In this document: in pieces, positions 13,388 to 25,545 of the stretch
Layout of the letters: every line of letters starts with the position of its first letter
Position numbering within the stretch: position 1 is the stretch's first letter
Source: Alligator mississippiensis
Taxonomy: Eukaryota > Chordata > Crocodylia > Alligatoridae
Reading direction: 5' to 3'
Assembly (NCBI RefSeq): GCF_030867095.1
Contig: NC_081829.1
Span: forward strand, 67,043,181-67,107,180
DNA: 64,000 nucleotides
Program-made: the position numbers and the translations under genes
Notes under the pieces: model-generated
Database searches by the model: none
Seen by the model: the letters and a program-made list of their open reading frames with translations, nothing else
Told to the model about the DNA's origin: nothing

Positions 13388-14531
13388 TGTAAGAGGGGAA
13401 GCAGAAGCCCCCCCAAAGATGTCCGGACCCCTGACCAACACACCCTGGCACTTACCTTAGGAGCTGGGACAAGCAGCAACTGGGAGGGAACAAAAGTGCA
13501 GGCTCGGTAGTTCTGCAGCTGCCTGAGCCTGCGTATTGGTGAAGGCTGGGGGCATGGCTTCTGAGCAGCACGGACTGCTCAAAAGGCAGCAGGGGAAACA
13601 GCTGGGGAGGGGCTGGGAAGCCAGGAGCAGAACGCTGGCTGCAAGACACTGGCTGCAGAGCCAGCAGGCTCCAACTCCAGCTGCCTCAGCAAGGAGTCGC
13701 GTGCCCGCCAGAGGACCCCAACCAGGGAGGAAGAAGGTGGCCTCGGGGACCAGCAGGAGCAAGGGAGTTCCACAGAGGGGCAACCTCTATGTGGGACACT
13801 GCCAGGGAGCCACAAGACTTCAAACAGGGGCTTGGGCACTGTAGTTGGGAACACCTCCTCCAGCTTGCAGGCACCCACAGTCCCACAGCAGGCAGAGCAC
13901 AGGGGATCATGAGCCCCTAGATGCCAAACAGAAGAACCAGGGAGACTGGACCACAGGTCAGCCAGGCCGCAAGAAAGTAACACCAGTGGAACAGGTAGAT
14001 CCTGGGCACAGGACGATTGCCTGTACCCATGTCTACTAGGAGGAATGGGGGTGGATGAGTATCCCCAGAGGATCAATGGCCCTGAGAGAGGGAATCTCGG
14101 GAGCCCTGCTGGCACAAGCTGGACGTTCAGTTTAAGGTACTGTTAGCCCCAGATGTGGCATGTTTAGTTCTCCCAAAGACGGGAAGCCAACCCAGAGATG
14201 AGGGGCCGACCCCCGAAGTTTGACGGCCAGAAAGGCCCATCCTTTCCAAGGTGGGCAGTGTGGGAGACCTTCACGTAGCAGTGTCTACCCAGGCTGAGGA
14301 CGTGATAAGGGTGGGATAAAAGGGAGGTTTGGATCCCCATGAAGACACTCCAAGGATGAGGCCCCCCCCTCAGGTCACCAACAGGGAACTGCCTCCCCAA
14401 CAACAACATCAAAGCTGTGGCAAACTCTTGGGCCATCTAGGCGGCACTGAGACTAGGTCTCACCCTGATGTCGCTGGGGGCAAGGTACGCACAAAGAGGG
14501 CACGAAGACCCTACAACACCCACCAGTGACA
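13388..14531 (+). repeat. Right LTR of the Gmr1-like element
   Basis: Partner of the left LTR, about 27 bases shorter. A short purine-rich stretch precedes it. ORFs on either strand here are mirrored in the left LTR and are not genes. Confidence 0.8.
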
Positions 14532-16839
14532 CTTTCTAATGGTCAGGGTTCTGTATGGAGAGCCGATGTCTCACTGGTTCTTCATCCCAAGTCCTTTGCT
14601 TTGGTGAGGGAATGTGGCATAGGCCAGTACCTACACTGGTTTTCCCTATCTTCTGGGGCTGGCACTGTCTTATATAGTAAGTTCCAGGTTAGCCTGGGCC
14701 AACCCAGAACCCTGTCTGCCCCCATGCATCCCACAACCACCCCAGAGGCGCTCATTAGCCCTTGCACTCATGGCTTCTTGGCCCTAGGCAGTGCTGTCTG
14801 TTCTAGCTGCCTGCCTGCTTATTGGGCTGGGCCCTGTGTCCGCGTGGAGCCTGGGATTTGGTGCTCACTCTGACTTGGGGAGTGCATGCTCCCTACCAGC
14901 TACCCATCCCATGGTAGGAGCAGGGTGTGGCGGAGTGCCCCGTCATCCTGCAGGCTTGCCACTTTTCCTCAGGGGCAGCTGCGAGTCTGCCACCTGTGGA
15001 GTGCACCAGTGGTTGTCGCCCCAGTAAATACAGGGCTCAGCCAGGTCCCTGCTACAACATCCTCCAAACATCCACCTTTCCCAGTAAGTTTGCTCAGTGA
15101 TTTTCAGCCACTCATGCACCACCTTTGCACTACCTTTGAATCATGCACCACCTTTGAATCATGAGTTTGCAGGTTTCCTAAGATGATGCAACAGTTTCTA
15201 ATGTGATCATTCCTCCAAGCTAAGCTATTGCAATATGTTTGATTTAGCACTGGAAGGCATTAATTTGAACAAATTATTAGTGCCATATCTTCAACTGGTG
15301 AAAAAATAGGTAGCCTCTTAAATGTCAGCAAGGCCTAACCCAGTTTAAAACTGCTGAGGATCTTGCCCATGCATTTATTTATCAGTAAGATATGGTTATA
15401 TAAGCATTTCTTCATTTTAAAACTACAATACCTGCTTATACTGCCTGCAAATAAGCTTTAAAAGGATTTTCTTTCCGAAAACTGACTTAGCCTGTTGCAC
15501 CAGTGATTTGGAATCCTTCCCAGGGTGTGTTCGTACCTGCATGTCAATCTTGTCTTTATAACTTGTTAATATTGAAGATACCTTAGCAGTGTTATAGCTA
15601 AAGTCTCCTTTACTATTCTAATAAGGCAAGATACAGTTTGCTTTTAAAATGAGGTTTCCTCTTTATCCTAGCCTTTGTCAGAGTCAGATACAGATGAGAT
15701 CCTATGTTTTCCTGCTTTTCCAGGCGATAGGATCACATAAACCAAACACACTATATTTGACAAACTGGCCACAAGGAAGTATTCTATTATTTACAGTATT
15801 TATATATCTTCATTGCTAATTTCTCTTCTATGGAACAACAGCTAGTTCTCGCTAATGTTTTTCAGGAAAAATAACTCAGGAAAAGCTTAACTTATGAATG
15901 GCTACAAACACAAATAGAGACTTTTATTTGTCTAGCATATGGCCCTTCCAATCAGTTTGGAATGTACTAGACTTGATATCTCTTCTATGGGCCCATTCGT
16001 GTAAATGCTTGCATATGTGAATAACTTAAGACACACCTCTTGAGCACAAAGACTGTTCAGAATGGCAGTTACTCAGTTATTTGTGTTTGCAAGCTCAAAG
16101 TCTATGTTTGTTTTTATAACACTTCTGTGGCTGGATTACTTTGAGAGACACAGATTTTGTATTAGAATTGCAAGCAATTCTAAGGTAGCTAAAGAACATA
16201 CCTTTCTAACAATCTTTGTTGCCTTTTCACATGATTAATTTTATTAATAACACAAATGAGATACTACCACAAAGTGAAACAACTAGTATAGGACATGTGT
16301 AGTACCCCAGACCAAACTCTTAAGGAGAAGCAAATAAATTAATTTTAATCCAGTGCGGTACAATTCAAACTTGATAAGCACAAATATATGCTGAACATTC
16401 AAGTCATTAATAAGAAAAAAAAGAGTAATGTCACCTTGGTGGATAAATTCAGCAAAGGTTGAAATGGAGATTAGTGTCATGTAATAACCATAATACATAT
16501 GAGACGTGAATGTAGCACTTTACAAAATATATTAAGGCAAGGCATCTGACTGGGAAATTTACAAAATAATGATCCATGTACTGCACTCCACAGTTGTTAG
16601 GTTTTCCAATGCCACTGCAAACTATTTATTTTTGCTCATGACAGTGTGTCATTAAGTAGCCACTGTGATTCATGGTGCAAGCAAGAGGGCAAGATACCCT
16701 CATCCACTTTGCAAGTAATGAATGCCATTGTCTGTCTCTCAACACTTTGGCCTTGGACTAAAATCACCATATTTAAAAAGGATAAAACCATTAATGTTTT
16801 CCTGAAAGAATTCCTTTCTTTTACTATAGGAGCAGAATT
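14532..16839. other. No gene seen
   Basis: GC-richer DNA to about 15.1 kb, perhaps the continuation of the repeat seen before 7994, then AT-rich unique-looking DNA. A short tandem phrase (GCACCACCTTTG) repeats at 15116-15160. Confidence 0.35.
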
Positions 16840-19350
16840 GTGGAATAAGTAAGGGAAATTGGCACTCCTGCTACCAAATAGGGAATATGATCTCGTTGGA
16901 ATAACTGAGACCTGGTGGGACTCCACATATGACTGGGCTATATGCATAGAGGGGTATAGGCTGCACAGAAGGGATCAGGTAGAGAAGAAGAGAGGAGATG
17001 TAGCTCTCTATGTAAAGGAATGGTATGCCTCCTCAGAGACTCAAATTGTTTTGAGAGAAGGGTGACTCGAGACTCTGTGGATCAAGATGGGGGAGGGGAT
17101 GACAAGGAGAAGGGGACTTGATGGTAGGCATCTAATATAGACTGCCACACCAGGAGGAGGAGTTGGGTCTGGAATTTTCCAAGGAACTGATGTCATTCAA
17201 GGTTTTCCAAGGAACTGATGTCATGACATTCAAGGTTGTCATGAGTGACCTTAATTATTCTGACATCTGCTGGGAGGAGCACACAGCCAGATTTGACCAG
17301 TCAAGTACGTTTTTTACTTGCATGGAAGAACTTTATTTAGTACAGGAGGTGACGGGCTGACCAGAGGGAAGGCTTTATTGCATTTGGTTCTAGCCAAAGG
17401 GGACAGCCTGGTGGGAGATCTGAGAATCAAGGGTAATCTAGAAGATAGTGATCATGAGATGATAGAATTCATTATCCGTCGTAGGGCAGGGAAGCCAGCC
17501 AATAGGGCAGAGGTGCTTTATTTTAGGAAGGCTGACTTCAATAAGCTTAAGAAAATAGTGGGAGAATCCCTATGGGAAGAGGGACTGGAGGGAAAGGAAG
17601 TTCAGGAAGTGTGGTTATTCCTCAAAGGAGCAGTCCTCAGAGGACAGAAAAGGTCCATTCCTGTATGCAGGAAAAGGTGGTAAAGGGGCAGGGAAGACCT
17701 CTTGTCTTACCGGAGGAGTCAAGGGGTGCTTAAAAAAGAAAAAAGGGTCTTACAGTCAGTGGAAACAAGGGGTAGTTACCAAGGAAGAACACACAAGTAT
17801 AGTCTGTATCTGTAGGGAGGCAAGGGCATAAGGAAGGGAAGGGCATCAACCAAGATCAGGTTTGCAACCAAAATCAAGAACAATGAAGTCCTTCTTTAGT
17901 TATATTAAGGAGCAGGAGGAAGACCAAGGGAAAATTCTGCAGGGCCCTTGCAGAATGGGATAGGACAGTTAATAACAGACAGTCAGGAGAAAGCTGAACT
18001 CTTTAATGAATACTTTGCATTGGTGTTTTTGCATACCAATGTTGGTAGCCTGCCTGGCTAGACACTGGATGGTAGAGGGCTAGGGGAATGATTGTCAACC
18101 AATGGTCAGTGTTTAACTGGTGAAAGTGCACTTAGAGTGGCTGAATGTCTTCAAGCCAGCAGAACCAAATGGACTACACCTGAGAGTGCTGAAGGAATTC
18201 AGCAAGGCCTTCGATACATATCCCACACCATACTGGTGAACAAGTTAAGAGGCTGTGACTTGGATGATTGCATGGTCCGGTGGGTGGCGAATTGGCTAGA
18301 GGGTCGTACCCACAGAGTCGTATTGGATGGGTTGGTATCGACCTGGAAGGGTGTGGACAGTGGAGTCCCACAGGGCTCGGTCCTTGGACTGAATACTCTT
18401 CAATGTCTTCATCAGCGACTTGGATGAGGGAGTGAAGTGTAGCCTGTCCAAGTTTGCAGATGACACAAAACTGTGGGGAGAAGTGGACACACCGGAGGGC
18501 AGGGAACAACTACAAGCAGACCTGGACAGGTTGGACATATGGGCAGAAAACAACAGAATGCAGTTCAACAAGGAGAAATGCAAAGTGCTGCACCTAGGGA
18601 GGAAAAATGTCCAGCATACCTACTGCCTAGGAAATGACCTGCTTGGTGGCACGGAAGTGGAAAGGGATCTTGGAGTCCACTAGGACTCCAAGATGAACAT
18701 GAGTCATCAGTGTGACGAAGTCATCAGAAAAGCTAATGGCACTTTATCGTGCATCAGCAGATGCATGACAAACAAAACCAAGGAGGTGATACTTCCCCTC
18801 TATCGGGCGCTGGTCAGACCGCAGTTGGAATACTGCGTGCAATTTTGGGAGTCGCACTTCAAGAGGGATGTGGATAACCTGAAGAGGGTCCAGAGAAGGG
18901 CCACTCATATGGTTAAGGGCTTGCAGGCCAAGCCCTATGAGGAGAGACTAGGGCACCTGGACCTCTTCAGCCTCTGCAAGAGAAGGTTGAGAGGCGACCT
19001 TGTGGCTGCCTATAAGTTCATCACAGGGGCACAGAAGGGAATTGGTGAGGTTTTATTCACCAAGGCGCCCCTGGGGGTTACAAGAAACAATGGCCACAAG
19101 CTAGCAGAGAGCAGATATAGACTAGACATTAGGAAGAACTTCTTCACAGTTAGAGTGGCCAAAGTCTGGAATGGGCTCCCAAGGGAGGTAGGGGCTCCCC
19201 TACCTTGGGGGTCTTCAAGAGGAGGTTAGATAGGCATCTAGCTGGGGTCATCTAAACCCAGCACTCTTTCCTGCCTATGCAGGGGGTCAGAATCGATGAT
19301 CTATTGAGGTCCCTTCTGACCCTAACATCTATGAATCTATGAATCTATGA
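16840..19350 (+). mobile_element. CR1 LINE, copy A, 5' truncated and internally deleted
   Basis: Starts inside the endonuclease (EYDLVGITETWWDSTYDW at about 16884) and reaches the reverse transcriptase (SGVPQGSVLG at about 18361; FADDTKLWG at about 18450) and the C-terminal region ([33 protein letters not shown]). It ends with the CR1 tail: GAGGTCCCTTCTGACC and three ATCTATGA units at about 19330-19350. The fingers part of the reverse transcriptase between endonuclease and 18.1 kb is shortened compared with whole CR1, and there are several stops and frame shifts. A 32-base direct duplication (TTTTCCAAGGAACTGATG) occurs at 17177-17240. Dead copy. Confidence 0.9.
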
Positions 19351-20825
19351 ATATGAATTGGCTGGAGTCACTGCGGGACCATTGGTGAAGGTGCTTGGGA
19401 AAGGTCCCGGAAGACTGGAAAAGGGCCAATGTGGTGCCAATCTTTAAGAAGTGGAGGAGGGGGGATCTGGAAAAATATAAGCCAGTCAGTTTGACCCTGA
19501 TACTGGGTAAAATTTGGAAAAAATTATCAAGAAGTCCATTTGTGAGAGACTGAAAGAGGCACGATGCTGAAGGATAGCCAACATGGTTTCATTGAGGGCA
19601 GGTCATATCTAACCAACCTTGTCTCCTTCTATGATCAAGTAACAAGCTGCTTAGATGTGGGAGACGCAGTTGATGTTATATATTTGTATTTTAAAAAGAC
19701 CTTCAATATGGTGTCCCATGATGCTTTTATAAAAAAAACTGGGGGATAGTGGGATGGCAGAGTCCACAGTCTAGTGGGTTGGGAACTGCCCAATGGGTCA
19801 AACCCAGAGAGTGTTAGTGGACAGGTCTGTATAATCTTGGTGGGAGGTGGCCAGGGGTGTCCTGCAGGGTTCAGTTCTTGGCCCCATGCAGTTCAACATC
19901 TTTATCGCCAATTTAGATGAGGAGGTGGAAAGCACTGTGCCAGGTCTGTGGCTGATACTAAGTTATGGAGAAAAGCAGTCATGCTAGGGGATAGGATGCA
20001 GATCCAAGCAGACCCGGACAAGCTGAAAAGGTGGGCAGAATAGAACTGGATGCAGTTCAATAAGAATAAATGCAGAGTGCTTCCTCTGGAGAGAAGTAAT
20101 CAACAACATGAATATAGGTTAGGAAGAGATTTCCTGGCCAGCATGATGGCTGAAAGGAAACTCGAGGTTATGGTTGATCACAGCATGAACATGAACCACC
20201 AGTGGGATGCTGTGGTCAACAGAGCTAATAGCATACTGTGAGGCATTAGCTGATGTGTCATGAGCAGGGCTAAGGAAGTGATACTTCCTCTCTACTCAGC
20301 ATTGGTGAGACCCCAGCTGGAGTACTTTGTTCAGTTCTGGGCACCGCACTTCAAAAAAGAAGTGCAGAATCTTGAAAGGGTCCAGAGAAGGGCCTCAAGA
20401 ATGATTAAGGGCCTGGAGAACAAACTTTATGAGGAAAGACTAAGGGATCTGGGACTATTCAGCCTGAGGAAGCAAAGACTGGCTTTGGTGGCCATCTATA
20501 AGTATGTAAGGGGTGAATATTGGGACCTAAGAGAAAAACTGGGCGCCCCAGGGGAGGAAAAGAAGCAATGGCCATGCACTCTTAGAAGATGGTTTCCAGT
20601 TGGATATAAGGAAGAACTTCTTTATGGTAATGGTGACCAGAATCTGGAACAGACTTCCCAAGGAGGAGGTGGTGCAGTCCGCAACCTTGGAAGTCTTCAA
20701 GAGGAGACTGGACAGACACCTTGCTGGGATCATTTGATCTCAGCAGTATTCCTGCCCAGACCAAGGGGATTGGATTCAATGATCTTTCAAGTTTCCTTCC
20801 AGCCCTTAATTTCTATGATTCGTTT
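19351..20825 (+). mobile_element. CR1 LINE, copy B, 5' truncated
   Basis: Begins in the reverse transcriptase upstream part (ANVVPIFKK near 19425), continues with an HGFIEGRSYLTNL segment at 19583, a degraded VSHDAF region, the MQFNKNKCRVLPLE segment (20050) and the [19 protein letters not shown] segment (20310). It ends near 20823 with TTTCTATGATTCG. It starts immediately after the tail repeat of copy A. Many stops and frame shifts. It retains the reverse transcriptase fingers segment that copy A has lost. Confidence 0.85.
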
Positions 20826-21682
20826 CATGTGCGTGCTATAGTAAATCTTAAGAAGGAACAGTTTACAAGGAATAGATCACAACCCAGCTGGGAGGGTGAA
20901 AAAACAGGGTAGCACTAAAGGGTTACTGATATTTTTAAAATGGGCTACCTGTTTATGTCAACATTCTCTTTCTGGCTCTTCAAATAGTGAGCAATGCCCA
21001 GGTTCTTTTAAAATATTCAAGATAAATGGTTCTTCAGCCAAGATCTGAGTCATAGGTTCCCAACCCATAGCTTATAAGAACATAATGGGTTTGACATATA
21101 CACATGCAGACATAATCAGTATATTAATACAAAGCAATAAACTCCATTGTTTATTGTGCCCACATTTATTGCTGTTAGGCACCACGTTTATATGTACACC
21201 TGGGACCACAGCACTTTCAACCAAGTCAAAGCGGCCCCAACGTGTGTGGAGAGGCTGGCTGGAGCACAAAGGTGCTTCAGTGTGGAGCTAGCCAGAAGGC
21301 AAACCCTGCACTGAAGCACCTGTGCACCCCAAGCAACCACATCAGCATCTACACATGCAGTGCTGGGGAGTAAAATACTCTGCAGAAGGTAGTACTTGTA
21401 TTTACAAGTGCTTCCTTGTGGAGTGTATTAGTTTCCTGCGGTCTAATTGGGATGCATGTGTAGACACCAAAATGTTTACTCTGGAGTTAATTGGACAAGC
21501 CCACAGTAAGCATCTCATGTAGATGCTCCCACTTTGTACTGTATGAATGACTCTTTCCTGATTAACAGGGGAGAAGTCATTGAGATGAAAGGTAGAAAGC
21601 AACTTGGGTGAAAGTGATCCTGAAACGATATTTTGTGATTTGAAGGACAGGAACATATGAGATGAGCAAAATTATGACAATG
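20826..21682. other. No gene; one MITE-like inverted repeat
   Basis: Inverted copies of TCTACACATGCA at about 21348 and 21463 enclose a palindromic core (ACTTGTATTTACAAGT, 21394-21409). A further hairpin GCATCTCATGTAGATGC is at about 21510. These suggest a decayed short transposon. Otherwise nothing. Confidence 0.45.
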
Positions 21683-21752
21683 GATTACAAGTGGAAATTG
21701 ATCACTGCTGGAATACTGTGTCCAGTTCTAGTGTCCAAACTTTAAACCTATA
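21683..21752 (+). mobile_element. L3/CR1-type LINE relic, left part
   Basis: GGAATACTGTGTCCAGTTCT and GTGTCCAAACTTTAAA match the L3/CR1 consensus as I remember it. The match stops at the inverted-end element starting at 21753 and resumes at 28335. Confidence 0.65.
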
Positions 21753-21949
21753 GGGCGCGTCCAGATGAGCCCACATGTGCCTCTTGCAGCGTCTCAAACC
21801 CCTTTGAGATGCTGCAAGAGGCACGTGCAGGAACAAAAAAACATTCCCTGCACTGCAAAATCACAGTGCAGGAGCAAAATTAGACACCTGGATATCCAGG
21901 GGTCAAAGAATACCATGGGGAAAAAACTGGGTCAGGGCATGGTCTCAGA

Positions 21950-24900
21950 CCTCTATGATTGGCCCTTTCCCCAGTCCTGAAGCATGCTGCCTGCCTGTGG
22001 AGGAAGCCACATGGCTACCAACACCGTATAGCAGTTGCTGCAGGGCCTGAAGGTGGAAAGCCAGGACCTGCCTGTGCAAATAAACCAGGCCCTGGCCGCA
22101 CTCCACAAGGGGAGACTCAGGACCCCTGCACTGACCCAGTGCTGTTCTGGCCAGAAAAACTCCAACACCTGTCTCTGGAGTCCCGTCAGGACCTCAGGGG
22201 GCACAGGCAGGGTGTGTTAGTGATGCCAGAGCATGAACATGACCAGCTGGTTCAGCACCAGCACTCTCCCACACAGGGAGAGACATCTCAGGAGCCCTGC
22301 CCATGCCTAGAGTCACTCTACCACCCTTTTCTCTAGCTGGTGCCAGTTCTCCAGCAGGGAGGGGTCTGTGGGGGACAGGTAAACCCCCTAAGTAGAGCAG
22401 CGAGCCCACACCCCAACGAATCCCATGGAGTGTGAGTGGGAGTGAGCCCACCTGCCACCCATCATGCACTGCCAGGCCAAAGCTATTTACCCAGTTGACA
22501 CGGGCAGAGGAGGCTGCCGAGTACAATGCCTAGCAGGCCTCCACCTGCGCCAGGTAGCCTGAGTCCTGGACCATTAGAAGCATGTTGTCAGCATATGCTG
22601 AGAGGACCAGCTGCACTGCCAGCTCCTGGAGCATCTGCTTTCATAGGAGAACAAGGAAGGGCTCCAAGGCCAAGGTGTACAGCTGGCCCAACAGTGGGCA
22701 GCCTTGATGCACCCCTCTCCTGAATGGGATGGGCTCCATCAGGGTCCAGTTCAGCTTGACCAAACACTCTGCAGGGGCATACAGCACCTGAAGAGCCCAC
22801 AAGGAGTGGGGCCAGAAGCCAAAGGCCTGCAGCATGCCTGTGAGGTACCCATGATCCACTCTGTCAAATGCCTTCTCCTGGTCCAGGGATAGGAGGGCAA
22901 AAGACAGGTGATCCCAGCACACTAGCTCCAGGAGGTCCCAAACCAGGTACAGGTTGTCCAAGATGGAAGGTCCAGGCAACATGTATGTCTGGTCAAGATG
23001 AATCATGTCCATCAGCAGGGACTACAGGCGGAGTGCGATGGCCTTCACTGCCACCTTGTAGTCTGTGCAGAGGAGGGACACAGGACACCAATTCCTCAGG
23101 TCATGGGAATCCCTTCTTTGGCAGGAGGGTCAGTACAGCCCTCCGGCATTACAGGGGGAGCTCCCCAATTCCCTCAGATTCAGCCCAGACTGCAGCAAGG
23201 TCCGGGCCAAGGACATCCCAAAAGGCCCAGTAGAACTCTGCGGTCAGCCCATCGATACCTGGCAACAAGTTGCTGGGCATCAGGCAGAGGGCAGTCGAAA
23301 ACTCAGCCAGAGGGAGAGGAGCTTCCAGATGGTCCCAATCGCCCACGCTGACTTCCGGGTGTCCTTCCCACAGGGCCTGACAGGCTTCAGCATGGTTCGG
23401 ATCCAGGGAGAAGAGCTCTTCATAGAAGGCCTGCGTGCACTGGGCATCTTGCCTGGATCCCTGAGGGGGGGTGCTGTCACCCGCTAGAAGGCAAGTGATG
23501 TACTTCTTGGCCTTCCACCTCCTCTCCAGAGCATAGAAGAAGTGGGAGCCGTGGTCCATTTCCCAAAGGAGCTGGATTCATGAGCAGACAAATGCATCGC
23601 AGGCACGATGGTCATGCAGAGCATGAAGCTCTTCCTATCTCTCCCGACACTCTCCACAGAGGGACGAGTTGGTTGTGACAGTGGCCAGGCATCTCTCCAG
23701 CTCTAGCATTCCCTGCTCGAGCTCCTCCCAGACCACCTCCCTCTGCAGAGTGTGCCCCTGAATGTAGCTGCAGCAAAAAAGCCAGATCCGCACCTTCCCC
23801 ACATCCCACCATCTCTGAGCTGAGGGGAAAGCTGCCTGTGGCTCCTGCCAGGCCAGCAAGAACTCCCAGAAGGCCTCCCTGAAGTCCACATCCTCTAGCA
23901 GACTGGCACTGAAATGCCAGTAGACTGACCCTGGAAGCCCAGACCCTAGCATGGCCTGGGCCCAGACAACATGGTGATAACTGAAAACGTTTGGCCAGAT
24001 GCCAGAGAAGTGGGCCTGGGCAAAGTGCAGCAAACAGATATAAACCCGGTCCAACCAAGAGTGGTATGCCTGCTCCTCCCCAACCCTCACATAGGTGAAG
24101 TGGGGGGGGGGGTCGTTAGGGTGATAGGCACGCTAGATGTCCACCAGAAAGTAATCCATCCCCAAGGATGCCCACAGCAGCCTGGTTCCACTCCCTGCCT
24201 CACCAGTCTTGCACACCAAGTGTGATGTTAAAGTTCCTGCCAAGGACCAGGCACTCACAAGGGTTGAGGGTGCCAATGTATGTGGCTGCCAGGTGGAAGA
24301 AATCTGCCAACTCTGGGTCCCTTGCAGGGGCATACACAGAAGATTCAGGACCAGCCCCTGCACCTGAACCTGGCAAAGTGTTTGGTCTATGAAACTGTGG
24401 GTCCACCTATAGATCCGGGCATTGCAACTTTTGGGCCCCTTGCCTCCCCCCACCAGCACCCTTGCAGTGGCGAGGACGCTGTCAAAATCTCCCCAGTGGG
24501 TCCAAGGATAGCTGCATCTTGCTGGTGGACTGGTAGGTGTAGTCACGGTCAAGAAATGCAAGTAGCTCATCCCTGGGGACTACTGGGACCAAGAGATCTG
24601 CAGGCTCCATGGAGCCTGCTGGTTCTTGGGCATCCTCCTCCTGGTCCTGGAGCTCAGAGGGCTCCTTCAGCACTGTCTGAACCCCCCTGGTTTGCTAAGA
24701 CCCCAGCTTCTGGTTGGGATTGGGGGACCTCTGCAGACCACTGGGACAGGGGTGGGAGTAAGGTGGGGCTCCTTCACAAAATAGTGGGGTAGAGCTGGAA
24801 CCCTGGGAGGTCTGTGCAGTGTCCCCAATGAGATCAGCCCATTGATTAGGGGGTCACACCATGACCCCCTCTTGTGCGGGACTATGGGGCAGGCTGGAAG

Positions 24901-25545
24901 TGTGGTTTTCCTAGATCAGAGAAAGGAGGCATTACTGCCAGGCCTTCCTTTGGGTAAGCCTCAGCCCCAGCGCCCATGGTTTCAGTGGGTAGGCCTTGGT
25001 CAGCAGAATGAAGGGCTTCCCCCATGGGCTCCAGTTCGGGACTGTCCAGCAGTCCCAAAACCTTATCCATGGAGATCACCATTTGATCTTTCCCGGGGGT
25101 GGGGTGTCAGGCACAGCTGAGGAGGCCCCTAGAGGCTGGGCCGCTCCTTCCCCATGTGTGGTGATCTTGGGGGTGGGGGGGGAGAAGCCCTCCACAGCAG
25201 AGAGCTCCAGCTGTGTCCAGGCCTTCCTCTTGCATTTATGCCTGGAGGGGACTTGCACCCACTCAGCCATGGGGTGGTCCTCAGGTGGACAGGCCCCAAC
25301 AAGAGAATGTGAGAATTGGGGGGTGCGGCAGCCATGACAGGGGTATGACTAGGGGCAGGGGGGCCCTGCTCCCTCTCTCCCCCCAGTTGCTGGTGCCCTC
25401 CCTGGGACTCTGTTAAACTTGGTTGGCGGGGTGAGCTCCCTTGGGCTCATGGGTGGGCTCGTACTTGTGGCTGGGGTGGCAGGGGGGCCTGAGGGGGCTG
25501 GGGCACTGGTGGTAGGGGCACCCCTCTTTCCAGCTTTCCGAAGCG
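21950..25545 (-). mobile_element. Tx1-type LINE (L1/Tx1 group), broken
   Basis: On the minus strand: an ORF1-like proline-rich tail (about 25545-24600), then endonuclease (VYAPARDPELADFF and ECLVLGRNFNITLG at 24340-24210), a linker ending LFCCSYIQGHTLQREV at about 23730, the reverse transcriptase start (DHGSHFFYALERRWKAKKYI, 23559), PGIDGLTAEFYWAFWDVLGP, DQTYMLPG, SLDQEKAFDRVDHGYL (about 22860) and GVHQGCPLLGQLY (about 22700). These match Tx1-clade proteins of fish and amphibians rather than mammalian L1. Several frame shifts and stops; the 3' end is not clearly defined. Confidence 0.85.

Larger units (their letters stand above)
7994..14531 (+). mobile_element. Fossil Ty3/gypsy LTR retrotransposon, Gmr1-like
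   Basis: Two long terminal repeats in direct orientation (7994-9164 and 13388-14531) bracket gag, protease, integrase, reverse transcriptase and RNase H-like remains, in that order. Each repeat starts TGTAAGAGGGG and ends AGTGACA. Five-base flanks CTGTC and CTTTC look like a slightly decayed target duplication. Integrase before reverse transcriptase is the Ty1/copia-like order known among Ty3/gypsy elements only in the Gmr1 group, and the SCAN-like gag agrees. The copy is broken in several places and old: the LTRs look about 85-90% alike by eye. It cannot be active as it stands. Confidence 0.85.

Noticed and set aside
21959-25416. Plus-strand ORFs such as 22868-23233 and 24280-24792
   Set aside because: They are shadows of the minus-strand Tx1 LINE.
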